Part shown: positions 52,921 to 62,839 of the stretch, in pieces
How the letters are laid out: each line of letters begins with the position of its first letter
How positions within the stretch are numbered: position 1 is the stretch's first letter
Origin: Cherax quadricarinatus
Lineage: Eukaryota; Arthropoda; Malacostraca; Decapoda; Parastacidae
Direction of reading: 5' to 3'
Length of the DNA stretch: 64,000 nucleotides
Assembly: GCF_038502225.1 (NCBI RefSeq)
Contig: NC_091391.1
Coordinates: forward strand, 5,696,903 to 5,760,902
Notes under the pieces: generated by a model
What the model was told of the DNA's origin: nothing
Seen by the model: the letters and a program-made list of their open reading frames with translations, nothing else
The model's database searches: none
Translations under genes and position numbers: made by a program

Positions 52921-55096
52921 CCTAGAGTTTACCTGGAGAGAGTTCCGGGGGTCAACGCCCCCGCGGCCCGGTCTGTGACCAGGCCTCCTGATGGATCAGA
53001 GCCTGATCAACCAGGCTGTTACTGCTGGCTGCACGCAAACCAACGTACGAGCCACAGCCCGGCTGATCAGGAACCGACTTTAGGTGCTTGTCCAGTTCCA
53101 GCTTGAAGACTGCCAGGGGTCTGTTGGTAATCCCCCTTATGTATGCTGGGAGGCAGTTGAACAGTCTCGGGCCCCTGACACTTATTGCATGGTCTCTTAA
53201 CGTGCTAGTGACACCCCTGCTTTTCATTGGGGGGATGTTGCATCGTCTGCCAAGCCTTTTGCTTTCGTAGTGAGTGATTTTCGTGTGCAAGTTCGGTACT
53301 AGTCCCTCTAGGATTTTCCAGGTGTATATAATCATGTATCTCTCCCGCCTGCGTTCCAGGGAATACAGGTTCAGGAACCTCAAGCGCTCCCAGTAATTGA
53401 GGTGTTTTATCCCCGTTATGCGCGCCGTGAAGGTTCTCTGTACATTTTCTAGGTCAGCAATTTCACCTGCCTTGAAAGGTGCTGTTAGTGTGCAGCAATA
53501 TTCCAGCCTAGATAGAACAAGTGACCTGAAGAGTGTCATCATGGGCTTGGCATCCCTCGTTTTGAAGGTTCTCATTATCCATCCTGTCATTTTTCTAGCA
53601 GATGCGATCGATACAATGTTATGGTTCTTGAAGGTGAGATCCTCCGACATGATCACTCCCAGGTCTTTGACGTTGGTGTTTCGCTCTATTTTGTGGCCAG
53701 AATTTGTTTTGTACTCTGATGAAGATTTAATTTCCTCGTGTTTACCATATCTGAGTAATTGAAATTTCTCATCGTTGTTTTCTGCAGTCCACTGAAAGAT
53801 TTGGTTGATGTCCACCTGGAGCCTTGCAGTGTCTGCAATGGAAGACACTGTCATGCAGATTCGGGTGTCATCTGCAAAGGAAGACACGGTGCTGTGGCTG
53901 ACATCCTTGTCTATGTCAGATATGAGGATGAGGAACAAGATGGGAGCGAGTACTGTGCCTTGTGGAACAGAGCTTTTCACCGTGCCTGCCTCGGACTTTA
54001 CTCTGTTGACTACTACTCTCTGTGTTCTGTTAGTGAGGAAATTATAGATCCATCGACCGACTTTTCCTGTTATTCCTTTAGCACGCATTTTGTGCGCTAT
54101 TACGCCATGGTCACACTTGTCGAAGGCTTTTGCAAAGTCTGTATATATTACATCTGCATTCTTTTTGTCTTCTAGTGCATCTAGGACCTTGTCGTAGTGA
54201 TCTAATAGTTGAGACAGACAGGAGCGACCTGTTCTAAACCCATGTTGCCCTGGGTTGTGTAACTGATGGATTTCTAGATGGGTGGTGATCTTGCTTCTTA
54301 GGACTTTTTCAAAGATTTTTATGATATAGGATGTTAGTGCTATCGGTCTGTAGTTCTTTGCTGTTGCTTTACTGCCCCCTTTGTGGAGTGGGGCTATGTC
54401 TGTTGTTTTTAGTAACTGTGGGACGACCCCCGTGTCCATGCTCCCTCTCCATAGGATGGTAAAGGCTCGTGATAGGGGCTTCTTGCAGTTCTTGATGAAC
54501 ACGGAGTTCCATGAGTCTGGCCCTGGGGCAAAGTGCATGGGCATGTCATTTATCGCCTGTTCGAAGTCATTTGGCGTCAGGATAACATCAGATTGGCTTG
54601 TGTTAACCAAATTCTGTGGCTCTCTCATAAAAAATTAATTTTGATCTTCGACTCTCAGTCTGGTTAGCGGCTTGCTAAAAACTGAGTCATATTGGGACTT
54701 GAGTAGCTCACTCATTTCCTTGCTGTCATCTGTGTAGGACCCATCTTGTTTAAGTAAGGGCCCAATACTGGACGTTGTTCTCGACTTTAATTTGGCATAG
54801 GAGAAGAAATACTTTGGGTTTCTTTCGATTTCATTTATGGCTTTTAGTTCTTCCCGCGATTCCTGACTCCTATAAGATTCCTTTAGCTTAAGTTCGATGT
54901 TTGCTATTTCTCTGACCAGTGTCTCCCTACGCATTTCAGATATATTGACCTCTTTTAGCCACTCTGTTATTCTTTTCCGTCGCCTGTAAAGGGAGCGCCT
55001 GTCTCTTTCTATTTTACATCTACTCCTCCTATTTCTTAGAGGAATAAGTCTTGTGCATACATCGAGTGCCACCAAGTTAATCTGTTCTAGGCATAA
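52921..55096 (-). mobile_element. LINE-B copy 1, 5'-truncated
   Basis: Flanked by GAGGTA at 52915-52920 and 55097-55102 (6-bp target duplication inside the 47-bp array). It contains the end of the EN-RT linker, complete RT and C-terminus, and a very short 3' end in which TTTACCTGGAG recurs. LINE-B2 and LINE-B3 are further copies. Confidence 0.92.
52952..55096 (-). pseudogene. LINE-B1 reverse transcriptase with one in-frame stop
   Basis: Non-LTR RT of the CR1/Jockey group. Upstream linker: KIERDRRSLYRRRKRITEWL and NPKYFFSYAKLKSRTTSSIG. A TAA at 54635-54637 lies in the same frame before FFMREPQNLVN and is the only break. RT: APGPDSWNSVFIKNC, DIAPLHKGGSKATAKNYRPI, QHGFRTGRSCLSQLLDHYD, VIYTDFAKAFDKCDHGVIAH (Asp), SSVPQGTVLAPILFLILISD, SSFADDTRICM (FADD) and DLGVIMSEDLTF. 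C-terminus: RLEYCCTLTAPFKAGEIADL, NRPLAVFKLELDKHLKSVPD, ending TGPRGR-stop. The LAVFK segment is the seed of the 19-bp array elsewhere. Confidence 0.92.
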
Positions 55097-55714
55097 GAGG
55101 TAGCAACAAGAACAGACGCAGCCCTGCCAGTAGACTACTGCTGGAGGTAGCAACAAGAACAGATGTAGCCCTGCCAGTAGACTACTGCTGGAGGTAGCAA
55201 ATAGAACAGATGTAGCCCTGCCTGTAGACTACTGCTGGAGGTAGCAACAAGAACAGATGTAGCCCTGCCAGTAGACTACTGCTGGAGGTGGCAACAAGAA
55301 CAGATGTAGCCCTGCCAGTAGACTACTGCTGGAGGTAGCAACAAGAACAGATGTAGCCCTGCCAGTAGACTACTGCTGGAGGTGGCAACAAGAACAGATG
55401 TAGCCCTGCCAGTAGACTACTGCTGGAGGTAGCAACAAGAACAGATGTAGCCCTGCCAGTAGACTACTGCTGGAGGTGGCAACAAGAACAGATGTAGCCC
55501 TGCCAGTAGACTACTGCTGGAGGTGGCAACAAGAACAGATGTAGCCCTGCCAGTAGACTACTGCTGGAGGTAGCAACAAGAACAGATGTAGCCCTGCCAG
55601 TAGACTACTGCTGGAGGTAGCAACAAGAACAGATGTAGCCCTGCCAGTAGACTACTGCTGGAGGTAGCAACAAGAACAGATGTAGCCCTGCCAGTAGACT
55701 ACTGCTGGAGGTAG
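55097..55714. repeat. 47-bp minisatellite, block B, about 13 units
   Basis: Continuation of block A beyond LINE-B1, cut at GGTAG by the Gypsy element. Confidence 0.96.
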
Positions 55715-56057
55715 TGTAGTGATACTGGTCCTGTGGGGAGCAGCAGCAGGATAATACTGCACCACCTCTAGGGGCCCTTAACAACAACAACAGTTTGGTG
55801 TGTGTCATGGGCGCCAACACATGGTGTGTGATTCTCTCCTCCTCTATTTATATATACATTAGTCATGCAGATTACATGGTGAGTTTAAATATGTGGCCTG
55901 TAGTTATAACTTGTCTCTTGACATATGCAAGACATCACCATCCCTGTAGAAGCCATTATTAGATGTACTAGTCATTATATTTTGTTGTTGCAGAAGTACT
56001 ATGAAGATTCTATGTTCAATAAAGCCTAGAGATAAGGCCTGTGTTTCTGTCACAACA
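55715..56057 (+). repeat. Gypsy 5' LTR, 343 bp
   Basis: TGTAGTGATACTGG to GTCACAACA. Contains TATATTT (55976-55982), the putative transcript start near 56006 and AATAAA (56018-56023). Confidence 0.95.
55976..55982 (+). promoter_or_regulatory. TATA box of Gypsy LTR
   Basis: TATATTT lies 30 bp upstream of 56006, where the PBS-complementary stretch starts, exactly the spacing expected between TATA and transcription start. The same arrangement is present in the 3' LTR at 60767-60773. Confidence 0.6.
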
Positions 56058-56058
56058 A

Positions 56059-56076
56059 TTTATTGAACATAGAATC
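56059..56076 (+). promoter_or_regulatory. Putative self-priming primer-binding site
   Basis: TTTATTGAACATAGAATC, one base after the LTR end, is the exact reverse complement of 56006-56023 in the LTR. It does not start with TGG and so does not look like a tRNA site. Geometry fits a Tf1-style primer made from the 5' end of the element's own RNA. Confidence 0.6.
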
Positions 56077-56119
56077 CTGGGCTACCTGGTGGTGATCCTG
56101 AGCTAGACTACATCACAAC

Positions 56120-56602
56120 ATGGAGCGTTTACTGAAACCTGAGAGGCTAGACTGTGACCCCAGCTTATCAACGGCTGCTCAGGAATGGAAGCACTGGTTT
56201 AAGACTTTCGAAAACTTCTTGGGAGCCCTTCCTAAAGAAGATCTAGATAAACTAAGTCTGCTCATCAATTTTGTGTCACCTAAGATATATGAGGCTATTT
56301 CTGAGTGTAATACCTACGAAGATGCTATCAAAACCCTCAAGTCTCAGTATATTAAACCTACAAATGAAATCTTTGCACGCTATCGCCTTGCAACTCGCCG
56401 CCAGCAGATTGATGAATCCTTAGAGGAATACCTTCAAGCACTGAAAATTTTAGGTCACCTAAGATATATGAGGCTATTTCTGAGTGTAATACCTACGAAG
56501 ATGCTATCAAAACCCTCAAGTCTCAGTATATTAAACCTACAAATGAAATCTTTGCACGCTATCGCCTTGCAACTCGCCGCCAGCAGATTGATGAATCCTT
56601 AG
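56120..56602 (+). pseudogene. Gypsy gag, N-terminal part, broken by duplication
   Basis: Starts at ATG 56120 (first after the leader): MERLLKPERLDCDPSLSTAA, WKHWFKTFENFLGALPKEDL and FVSPKIYEAISECNTYEDAI, a capsid-like helical domain ending RYRLATRRQQIDESLEEYL. Bases 56277-56455 are repeated exactly as 56456-56634; 179 is not a multiple of three, so the second copy is read out of frame until the stop at 56602. Removing one copy in thought joins gag to the pol frame at 56656, which shows gag-pol was a single ORF. Confidence 0.9.
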
Positions 56603-56634
56603 AGGAATACCTTCAAGCACTGAAAATTTTAGGT
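56277..56634 (+). repeat. 179-bp perfect tandem duplication in gag
   Basis: Two adjacent copies (56277-56455 and 56456-56634), with no difference seen by eye; each begins CACCTAAGATATATGAGG and ends GAAAATTTTAGGT. Confidence 0.95.
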
Positions 56635-58404
56635 AAGGACTGTCACTTCCAAGCAGTGACAGCTGCTCAGTATTGTGAAGAGTCCATCAGGGATACTTTT
56701 ATCAGTGGCCTGCAATCACCAATAATAAGGCAGCGTTTATTGGAGAATAAAACTCTCGACTTAGCCGCTGCCTTTGACCAGGCAAGAGCTCTAGATTCAG
56801 CCCAGAAGAATTCTGAAGTATACAGTACCACTCAGCCTTCTCGAGTGGTAAGTGCTGCAATTCCTGACCAAGACTCTTGCAATGAAGTTACTGTGGAACC
56901 TGCCTCAGTGACAGCAGCAGCAGGTACGGTGTGTTTCTTTTGTGGTTTTTCAAGACATCCACGTCCAAAGTGTCCTGCTCGTGAAGCAATGTGCCATAAA
57001 TGCCACAAGAAAGGTCACTTTGCTAAAGTATGTCGTGCTAATGCATCAACAAGAGCTAGTGCCTCCACACATTCCAGTGATCATGCGACTCTAGCAACAG
57101 TGACTTCTGCGGCTACTCCAAATTCACTGTCAAAGGCAGTTGTGAAAGTATTCATCAAAGGAACAGAAGTAGATGGTCTTATTGATAGTGGCAGCTCAGA
57201 GAGTTTCATCAACCTTGACTTAGTTAAACGGCTCTCCTTGACTCTACATCACTCATCAGGTACCGTTTCCATGGCATCAACATCTCTCTCTATTCAGACC
57301 TTAGGGTTTTGTAAGGTAAATCTCAGAGTTAATGGAAAGGATTATCAAGATGTACATTTAGCTATTCTGCCACAACTGTGCTCTGATGTTATCCTTGGTC
57401 AGGACTTTCAGAAGCTGCATGGTAGTGTCACCTTAACATATGGAGGTGAACTGCCTCCTCTTGTTGTCTGTGGACTTAGCACTTTAAGGGTAGACCCACC
57501 AAAGCTGTTTGCAAATCTTACCGCGGATTGCCATCCTATATCAGCTAAGTCACGCCGCTATTCTTATGAGGATCGGATGTTCATTGAGAAAGAAACTCAG
57601 AGGCTGCTGAAGGAGGGTATTATAGAACCGAGTGATTCCCCTTGGCGTGCACAGGTTGTTGTTGTTAAAGATGGTTATAGGAAACGGAGACTGGCTATCG
57701 ATTACTCTGAGACAATCAACAAATTTACACTTCTTGATGGGTACCCTCTACCTCGAATTGATGATACAGTGAACAAAATTGCTCAGTACTATGTGTTTAG
57801 CACAATTGATCTACAGAGTGCCTATCATCAAGTCCCTATAAGGAATGAAGATAAACCATACACAGCGTTTCAGGCTAGTGATGGCCTGTATCAGTTTACC
57901 AGAGTCCCTTTTGGAGTCACCAATGGGGTAGCCTGCTTCCAACGAATTATGGATTCACTCATTCAGGAAGAGCAACTCATGGGAACTTACGCGTATTTAG
58001 ATAATGTTACCATTTGTGGCAAGACCCAGGAGGAACATGATGCAAACCTTGATAAGTTTTTGGAAGCCGCCAAAAAGAAAAATATCAGTTACAATGAGGA
58101 AAAGTGCACTTTTTCAACTAAAAGGCTTAGCATCCTTGGTTGTGTAGTGGAAGGAGGTTCAATATTCCCAGACCCTGAACGACTACGACCTCTACGGGAA
58201 CTTCCAATGCCTGATCTTCCAATGCCTCAAGACAAAAAGTCACTCCGAAGAACTCTTGGTCTCTTTGCTTATTACTCACAATGGATCTACAACTATTCAA
58301 GTAAAGTCCGCCCATTGAGTGCTACCACATTTCCTGTGACAAAGGAAGCAGAAGCCGCTTTCCATACTCTCAAACAGTCTTATCTCAGGCAGGACGACCA
58401 GTAG
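56635..58404 (+). CDS. Gypsy gag zinc knuckles, protease and RT
   Basis: Continuous frame. Gag end: CFFCGFSRHPRPKC and CHKCHKKGHFAKVC, two C-x2-C-x4-H-x4-C knuckles. Protease: VDGLIDSGSSESFINLDLV with the DSGS active-site Asp. RT: EGIIEPSDSPWRAQVVVVKD, RRLAIDYSETINKFTLLDGY, PLPRIDDTVNKI, FSTIDLQSAYHQVPI (Asp), FTRVPFGVTNGVACFQRIMD, and GTYAYLDNVTICG where the YxDD box reads YLDN. The thumb continues CTFSTKRLSILGCVVEGG to RTLGLFAYYSQWIYNYSSK. The frame runs off near 58380 (LKQS) where a deletion removes the start of RNase H. Confidence 0.92.
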   Translation, partial: KDCHFQAVTAAQYCEESIRDTFISGLQSPIIRQRLLENKTLDLAAAFDQARALDSAQKNSEVYSTTQPSRVVSAAIPDQDSCNEVTVEPASVTAAAGTVCFFCGFSRHPRPKCPAREAMCHKCHKKGHFAKVCRANASTRASASTHSSDHATLATVTSAATPNSLSKAVVKVFIKGTEVDGLIDSGSSESFINLDLVKRLSLTLHHSSGTVSMASTSLSIQTLGFCKVNLRVNGKDYQDVHLAILPQLCSDVILGQDFQKLHGSVTLTYGGELPPLVVCGLSTLRVDPPKLFANLTADCHPISAKSRRYSYEDRMFIEKETQRLLKEGIIEPSDSPWRAQVVVVKDGYRKRRLAIDYSETINKFTLLDGYPLPRIDDTVNKIAQYYVFSTIDLQSAYHQVPIRNEDKPYTAFQASDGLYQFTRVPFGVTNGVACFQRIMDSLIQEEQLMGTYAYLDNVTICGKTQEEHDANLDKFLEAAKKKNISYNEEKCTFSTKRLSILGCVVEGGSIFPDPERLRPLRELPMPDLPMPQDKKSLRRTLGLFAYYSQWIYNYSSKVRPLSATTFPVTKEAEAAFHTLKQSYLRQDDQ

Positions 58405-59813
58405 CCTTCTTTTCGAGAACTTTTCAAGGATCAGAGAAATGTTACGCTGCTGTAGAAAAGGAAGCCCAGGCCATCATAGAAGCAGTTCGCCACTGGAGGC
58501 ATTATTTAACTGGTAGACATTTCACCATAAGGACTGACCAACGGTCCGTGATGTATATGTTCGACAAGAGGCACAAAAGTAGGATAAAGAATGACAAGAT
58601 ATTACGCTGGAGGATGGAACTATCGTGTTATGACTTTGATATTCTGTACCGACCGGGTCAAGAGAACATCTCACCTGATGCATTCTCTAGGTCCCACTGT
58701 GGAGCAGCATGTCATGATTTGCAATCACTCGCAGCGCTCCACAAGGCTTTGTGTCACCCAGGAGTTACACGCCTGTACCATTTTGTCAAATCAAAGAACA
58801 TGCCCTACTCAGTGGAAGATGTGCGACAAGTGATCAGAGCATGCAGAGTATGTGCAGAGTGCAAGCCAAACTTTCATCAGCCAGAGAAGACTCATCTCAT
58901 AAAATCCACCCAGCCTTTCGAAAGATTGAATATAGATTTCAAAGGACCTCTACCAAGCACAAATCAGAATAGGTATTTCCTTAACATAGTAGATGAATAT
59001 TCAAGGTTTCCCTTTGTATTCCCCTGTGCAAATATGGCTGCTTCAACTGTTATTAGTTGTCTTTCACAGTTGTTCTCTATTTTTGGTATGCCAGCTTATA
59101 TCCATTCAGACAGGGGATCCTCGTTCATGAGTAACGAACTTCAGGAGTTTTTGTCTAGCAAAGGTATTGCCTGCAGCAGAACAACAAGCTACAACCCTCA
59201 AGGCAATGGTCAAGTGGAGCGGTTCAATGGTACTATATGGAAGGCAGTTACAATGACATTGAAGTCGTGCAATCTACCAGTTCAACACTGGCAAACTGTC
59301 CTACCTGATGCTCTTCACTCTATTAGATCATTGCTGTGCACAGCTACTAATGCAACCCCTCATGAAAGACTCCTCAACTATTCACGTCGTTCCTCTACGG
59401 GAGCCTCCGTGCCCACTTGGTTATGTCATCCTGGACCCGTTCTCCTGAAGAGTCACCGTAGGATGAACAAGACGGATCCTTTAGTGGAAGAGGTAGAGCT
59501 CCTGCAAGCTAATCCACATTACGCCCACATTCGCTACCAAAATGGTGAAGAGACTACAGTATCTACAAGACATTTAGCCCCAGTTGAAATCCCCATTAGT
59601 GTGGAATCTCAAGATACACCAATAGATGTGAAAGATGCTTCGTTTTCTCCTGGAAAGCCCCTTGAGACTACCCCTATGGAAATAGAGGATTCTGCTCCAG
59701 CAGTTAATCAAACCCCGCTGGAAAATATCGAACCTGGTGGAGAGGCTCAAGGGCTACGAAGGTCGGGACGTGTACGTCACCCACCTAACAGTTTGGGAGA
59801 TTACTGTCTCTGA
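58380..59813 (+). CDS. Gypsy RNase H (deleted N-part) and integrase
   Basis: In frame 3 from about 58383: LSQAGRPVAFFSRTFQGSEK, AAVEKEAQAIIEAVRHWRHY (Glu), FTIRTDQRSVMYMFDKR (Asp) and GQENISPDAFSRSHCG (Asp). The expected first catalytic Asp segment is absent, about 40 residues being lost at 58380. Integrase: HHCC finger (CHPGVTRLYHF, CRVCAEC), core FERLNIDFKGPLPS (Asp), YIHSDRGSSFMSNELQ (Asp), NPQGNGQVERFNGTIWKA (Glu), then the C-terminal ETTVSTRHLAPVEIP and a tail ending RRSGRVRHPPNSLGDYCL. DDE is complete. Confidence 0.92.
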   Translation, partial: LSQAGRPVAFFSRTFQGSEKCYAAVEKEAQAIIEAVRHWRHYLTGRHFTIRTDQRSVMYMFDKRHKSRIKNDKILRWRMELSCYDFDILYRPGQENISPDAFSRSHCGAACHDLQSLAALHKALCHPGVTRLYHFVKSKNMPYSVEDVRQVIRACRVCAECKPNFHQPEKTHLIKSTQPFERLNIDFKGPLPSTNQNRYFLNIVDEYSRFPFVFPCANMAASTVISCLSQLFSIFGMPAYIHSDRGSSFMSNELQEFLSSKGIACSRTTSYNPQGNGQVERFNGTIWKAVTMTLKSCNLPVQHWQTVLPDALHSIRSLLCTATNATPHERLLNYSRRSSTGASVPTWLCHPGPVLLKSHRRMNKTDPLVEEVELLQANPHYAHIRYQNGEETTVSTRHLAPVEIPISVESQDTPIDVKDASFSPGKPLETTPMEIEDSAPAVNQTPLENIEPGGEAQGLRRSGRVRHPPNSLGDYCL

Positions 59814-59820
59814 TATTTTA

Positions 59821-59832
59821 GAAGGGGGAGAT
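59821..59832 (+). promoter_or_regulatory. Polypurine tract of Gypsy element
   Basis: GAAGGGGGAGAT immediately before the 3' LTR. Confidence 0.8.
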
Positions 59833-60848
59833 TGTAGTGATACTGCTCCTGTGGGGAGCAGCAGCAGGATAATACTGCACCACCTCTTGGGGCCCTTAAC
59901 AACAACAACAGTTTGGTGTGTGTCATGGGCGCCAATACATGGTGTGTGATTCTCTCCTCCTCTATTTATATATACATTAGTCATGCAGATTACATGGTGA
60001 GTTTAAATATGTGGCCTGTAGTTATAACTTTTCTCTTGACATATGCAAGACATCACCATCCCTGTAGAAGCCATTATTAGATGTACTGGAGTTTACCTGG
60101 AGAGAGTTCCGGGGGTCAACGCCCCCGCGGCCCGGTCTGAGACCAGGCCTCCTGGTGGATCAGAGCCTGATCAACCAGGCTGTTGCTGCTGGCTGCACGC
60201 AAACCAACATACGAGCCACAGCCCGGCTGATCCGGAACTGACTTTAGGTGCTTGTCCAGTGCCAGCTTGAAGACTGCCAGGGGTCTGTTGGTAATCCCCC
60301 TTATGTGTGCTGGGAGGCAGTTGAACAGTCTCGGGCCCCTGACACTTATTGTATGGTCTCTTAACGTGCTAGTGACACCCCTGCTTTTCATTGGGGGGAT
60401 GGTGCATCGTCTGCCAAGTCTTTTGCTTTCGTAGTGGGTGATTTTCGTGTGCAAGTTCGGTACTAGTCCCTCTAGGATTTTCCAGGTGTATATAATCATG
60501 TATCTCTCCCTCCTGCGTTCCAGGGAATACAGGTTTAGGAACCTCAAGCGCTCCCAATAATTGAGGTGTTTTATCTCCGTTATGCGCGCCGTGAAAGTTC
60601 TCTGTACATTTTCTAGGTCGGCAATTTCACCTGCCTTGAAAGGTGCTGTTAGTGTGCAGCAATATTCCAGCCTAGATAGAACAAGTGACCTGAAGAGTGT
60701 CATCATGGGCTTGGCCTCCCTAGTTTTGAAGGTTCTCATTATCCATCCTGTCATTTTTCTAGTCATTATATTTTGTTGTTGCAGAAGTACTATGAAGATT
60801 CTATGTTCAATAAAGCCTAGAGATAAGGCCTGTGTTTCTATCACAACA
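59833..60848 (+). repeat. Gypsy 3' LTR split by LINE-B2
   Basis: Left part 59833-60087, right part 60761-60848; together 343 bp, the same as the 5' LTR. The right part keeps the TATA box and R/U5. Confidence 0.93.
60088..60760 (-). mobile_element. LINE-B copy 2, 5'-truncated, inside the Gypsy 3' LTR
   Basis: The minus strand encodes the last about 200 residues of LINE-B RT (KMTGWIMRTFKTREAKPMM to TGPRGR-stop), open throughout. At the 5' junction CTAG is shared by LINE-B1 (53600) and the LTR, a 4-bp microhomology; no longer target duplication is visible. It lies 7 bp upstream of the LTR TATA box. Confidence 0.92.
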
Positions 60849-62512
60849 GGTAGCAACAAGAACAGATGTAGCCCTGCCAGTAGACTACTGCTGGAGGTGG
60901 CAACAAGAACAGATGTAGCCCTGCCAGTAGACTACTGCTGGAGGTGGCAACAAGAACAGATGTAGCCCTGCCAGTAGACTACTGCTGGAGGTAGCAACAA
61001 GAACAGATGTAGCCCTGCCAGTAGACTACTGCTGGAGGTAGCAACAAGAACAGATGTAGCCCTGCCAGTAGACTACTGCTGGAGGTGGCAACAAGAACAG
61101 ATGTAGCCCTGCCAGTAGACTACTGCTGGAGGTAGCAACAAGAACAGATGTAGCCCTGCCTGTAGACTACTGCTGGAGGTAGCAACAAGAACAGATGTAG
61201 CCCTGCCAGTAGACTACTGCTGGAGGTGGCAACAAGAACAGATGTAGCCCTGCCAGTAGACTACTGCTGGAGGTAGCAACAAGAACAGATGTAGCCCTGA
61301 CATTAGACTACTGCTGGAGGTAGCAACAAAAACAGATGTAGCCCTGCCAGTAGCCTACTGCTGGAGGAAGCAACAAGAACAGATGTAGCCCAGCCAGTAG
61401 ACTACTGCCGGAGGTAGCAACAAGAACAGATGTAGCCCTGCCAGTAGACTACTGCTGGAGGTAGCAACAAGAACAGATGTAGCCCTGACATTAGACTACT
61501 GCTGGAGGTAGCAACAAAAACAGATGTAGCCCTGCCAGTAGCCTACTGCTGGAGGAAGCAACAAGAACAGATGTAGCCCTGCCAGTAGACTACTGCCGGA
61601 GGTAGCAACAAGAACAGATGTAGCCCTGCCAGTAGACTACTGCTGGAGGTGGCAACAAGAACAGATGTAGCCCTGCCAGTAGACTACTGCTGGAGGTGGC
61701 AACAAGAACAGATGTAGCCCTGCCAGTAGACTACTGCTGGAGGTGGCAACAAGAACACATGTAGCCCTGCCAGTAGACTACTGCTGGAGATAGCAACAAG
61801 AACAGATGTAGCCCTGAAAGTAGACTACTACTGGAGGTAGCACAAGAACAGATGTAGCCCTGAAAGTAGACTACTACTGGAGGTAGCAACAAGAACAGAT
61901 GCAGCCCTGCCAGAAGACTACTGATGGAGGTAGCAACAAGAGCAGATGTAGCCCTGCCAAAAGCCTACTGCTGAAGGTAGCAACAGGAACAGATGCAGCA
62001 TTGCCAGTAGACTACTGCTGAAGGTAGCAACAAGAACAGATGTAGCCCTGCCAGAAGACTACTGCTGGAGGTAGCAACAAGAACATATGTAGCCCTGCCA
62101 GAAGACTACTGTTGGAGGTAGCAACAAGAACATATGTAGCCCTGAAAGTAGACTACTACTCGAGGTAGCAACAAGAACAGATGCAGCCCTGCCAGTAGAC
62201 TACTGCTGGAGGTAGCAACAAGAACAGATGCAGCCCTGCCAGTAGACTACTGCTGGAGGTAGCAACAAGAACAGATGCAGCCCTGCCAATAGATTACTGC
62301 TGGAGGTAGCAACAAGAACAGATGCAGCCATGCCAGTAGACTACTGCTGGAGGTGGCAACAAGAACAGATGCAGCCCTGCCAGTAGACTACTGCTGGAGG
62401 TGGCAACAAGAACAGATGCAGCCCTGCCAGTAGACTACTGCTGGAGGTGGCAACAAGAACAGATGCAGCCCTGCCAGTAGACTACTGCTGGAGGTAGCAA
62501 CGAGAACAGATT
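60849..62512. repeat. 47-bp minisatellite, block C, about 35 units
   Basis: Continuation of blocks A and B. Units near 61300 and 61480 share GACATTAGAC and CAAAAACAG variants, so a set of about four units was duplicated. Diversity rises towards 62150. Confidence 0.96.
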
Positions 62513-62839
62513 CATAAATCACCCTTAAAAATGTAAAGATAAACCCATATGTAGTACTGCACTGCTATGTCTCCCACGCTACCAGAACGTAAAATACCAA
62601 TGTTACCCCTTAAATCCTGTAATTCATGCAACCGTTTTCTTTGGTGTGCAGTAAGTCACCCAACCCCATTTTCTTTCTTATACATATTGTAAATAAATAG
62701 TAATTACTTAATTTAATAATATTTAAAGATACAGGTACTCATCAGTAACGAATATTACAGATTGATGATGATAATAATGATGAATTAACTACAGTAGGAT
62801 GAAGATAATGAAGATACTAACAGCGGTCTGGTTACTTAC
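62513..62839. other. AT-rich region, possible decayed Tigger interior
   Basis: No frame or motif recognised. It lies between the 47-bp array and the transposase N-terminus, where the rest of a transposase gene would be expected on the minus strand. Confidence 0.3.

Larger units (their letters stand above)
55715..60848 (+). mobile_element. Gypsy LTR retrotransposon, nearly complete, with LINE-B2 in its 3' LTR
   Basis: Flanked by GGTAG at 55710-55714 and 60849-60853 (5-bp target duplication in the 47-bp array). LTRs are 343 bp (5' 55715-56057; 3' 59833-60848 minus the 673-bp LINE). By eye the LTRs differ at five sites, so the insertion is fairly young. Order: gag with two CCHC knuckles, protease, RT, RNase H, integrase, all originally one frame starting at 56120. 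Three lesions kill it: a 179-bp tandem duplication in gag, a deletion with frameshift in RNase H, and the LINE in the 3' LTR. No tRNA-type primer site follows the 5' LTR; an LTR-complementary site is there instead. Confidence 0.95.

Noticed and set aside
53088..54638. Plus-strand frames across LINE-B1 (and the same in LINE-B2)
   Set aside because: They are antisense shadows of the RT; they lack their own motifs and appear identically in both copies.
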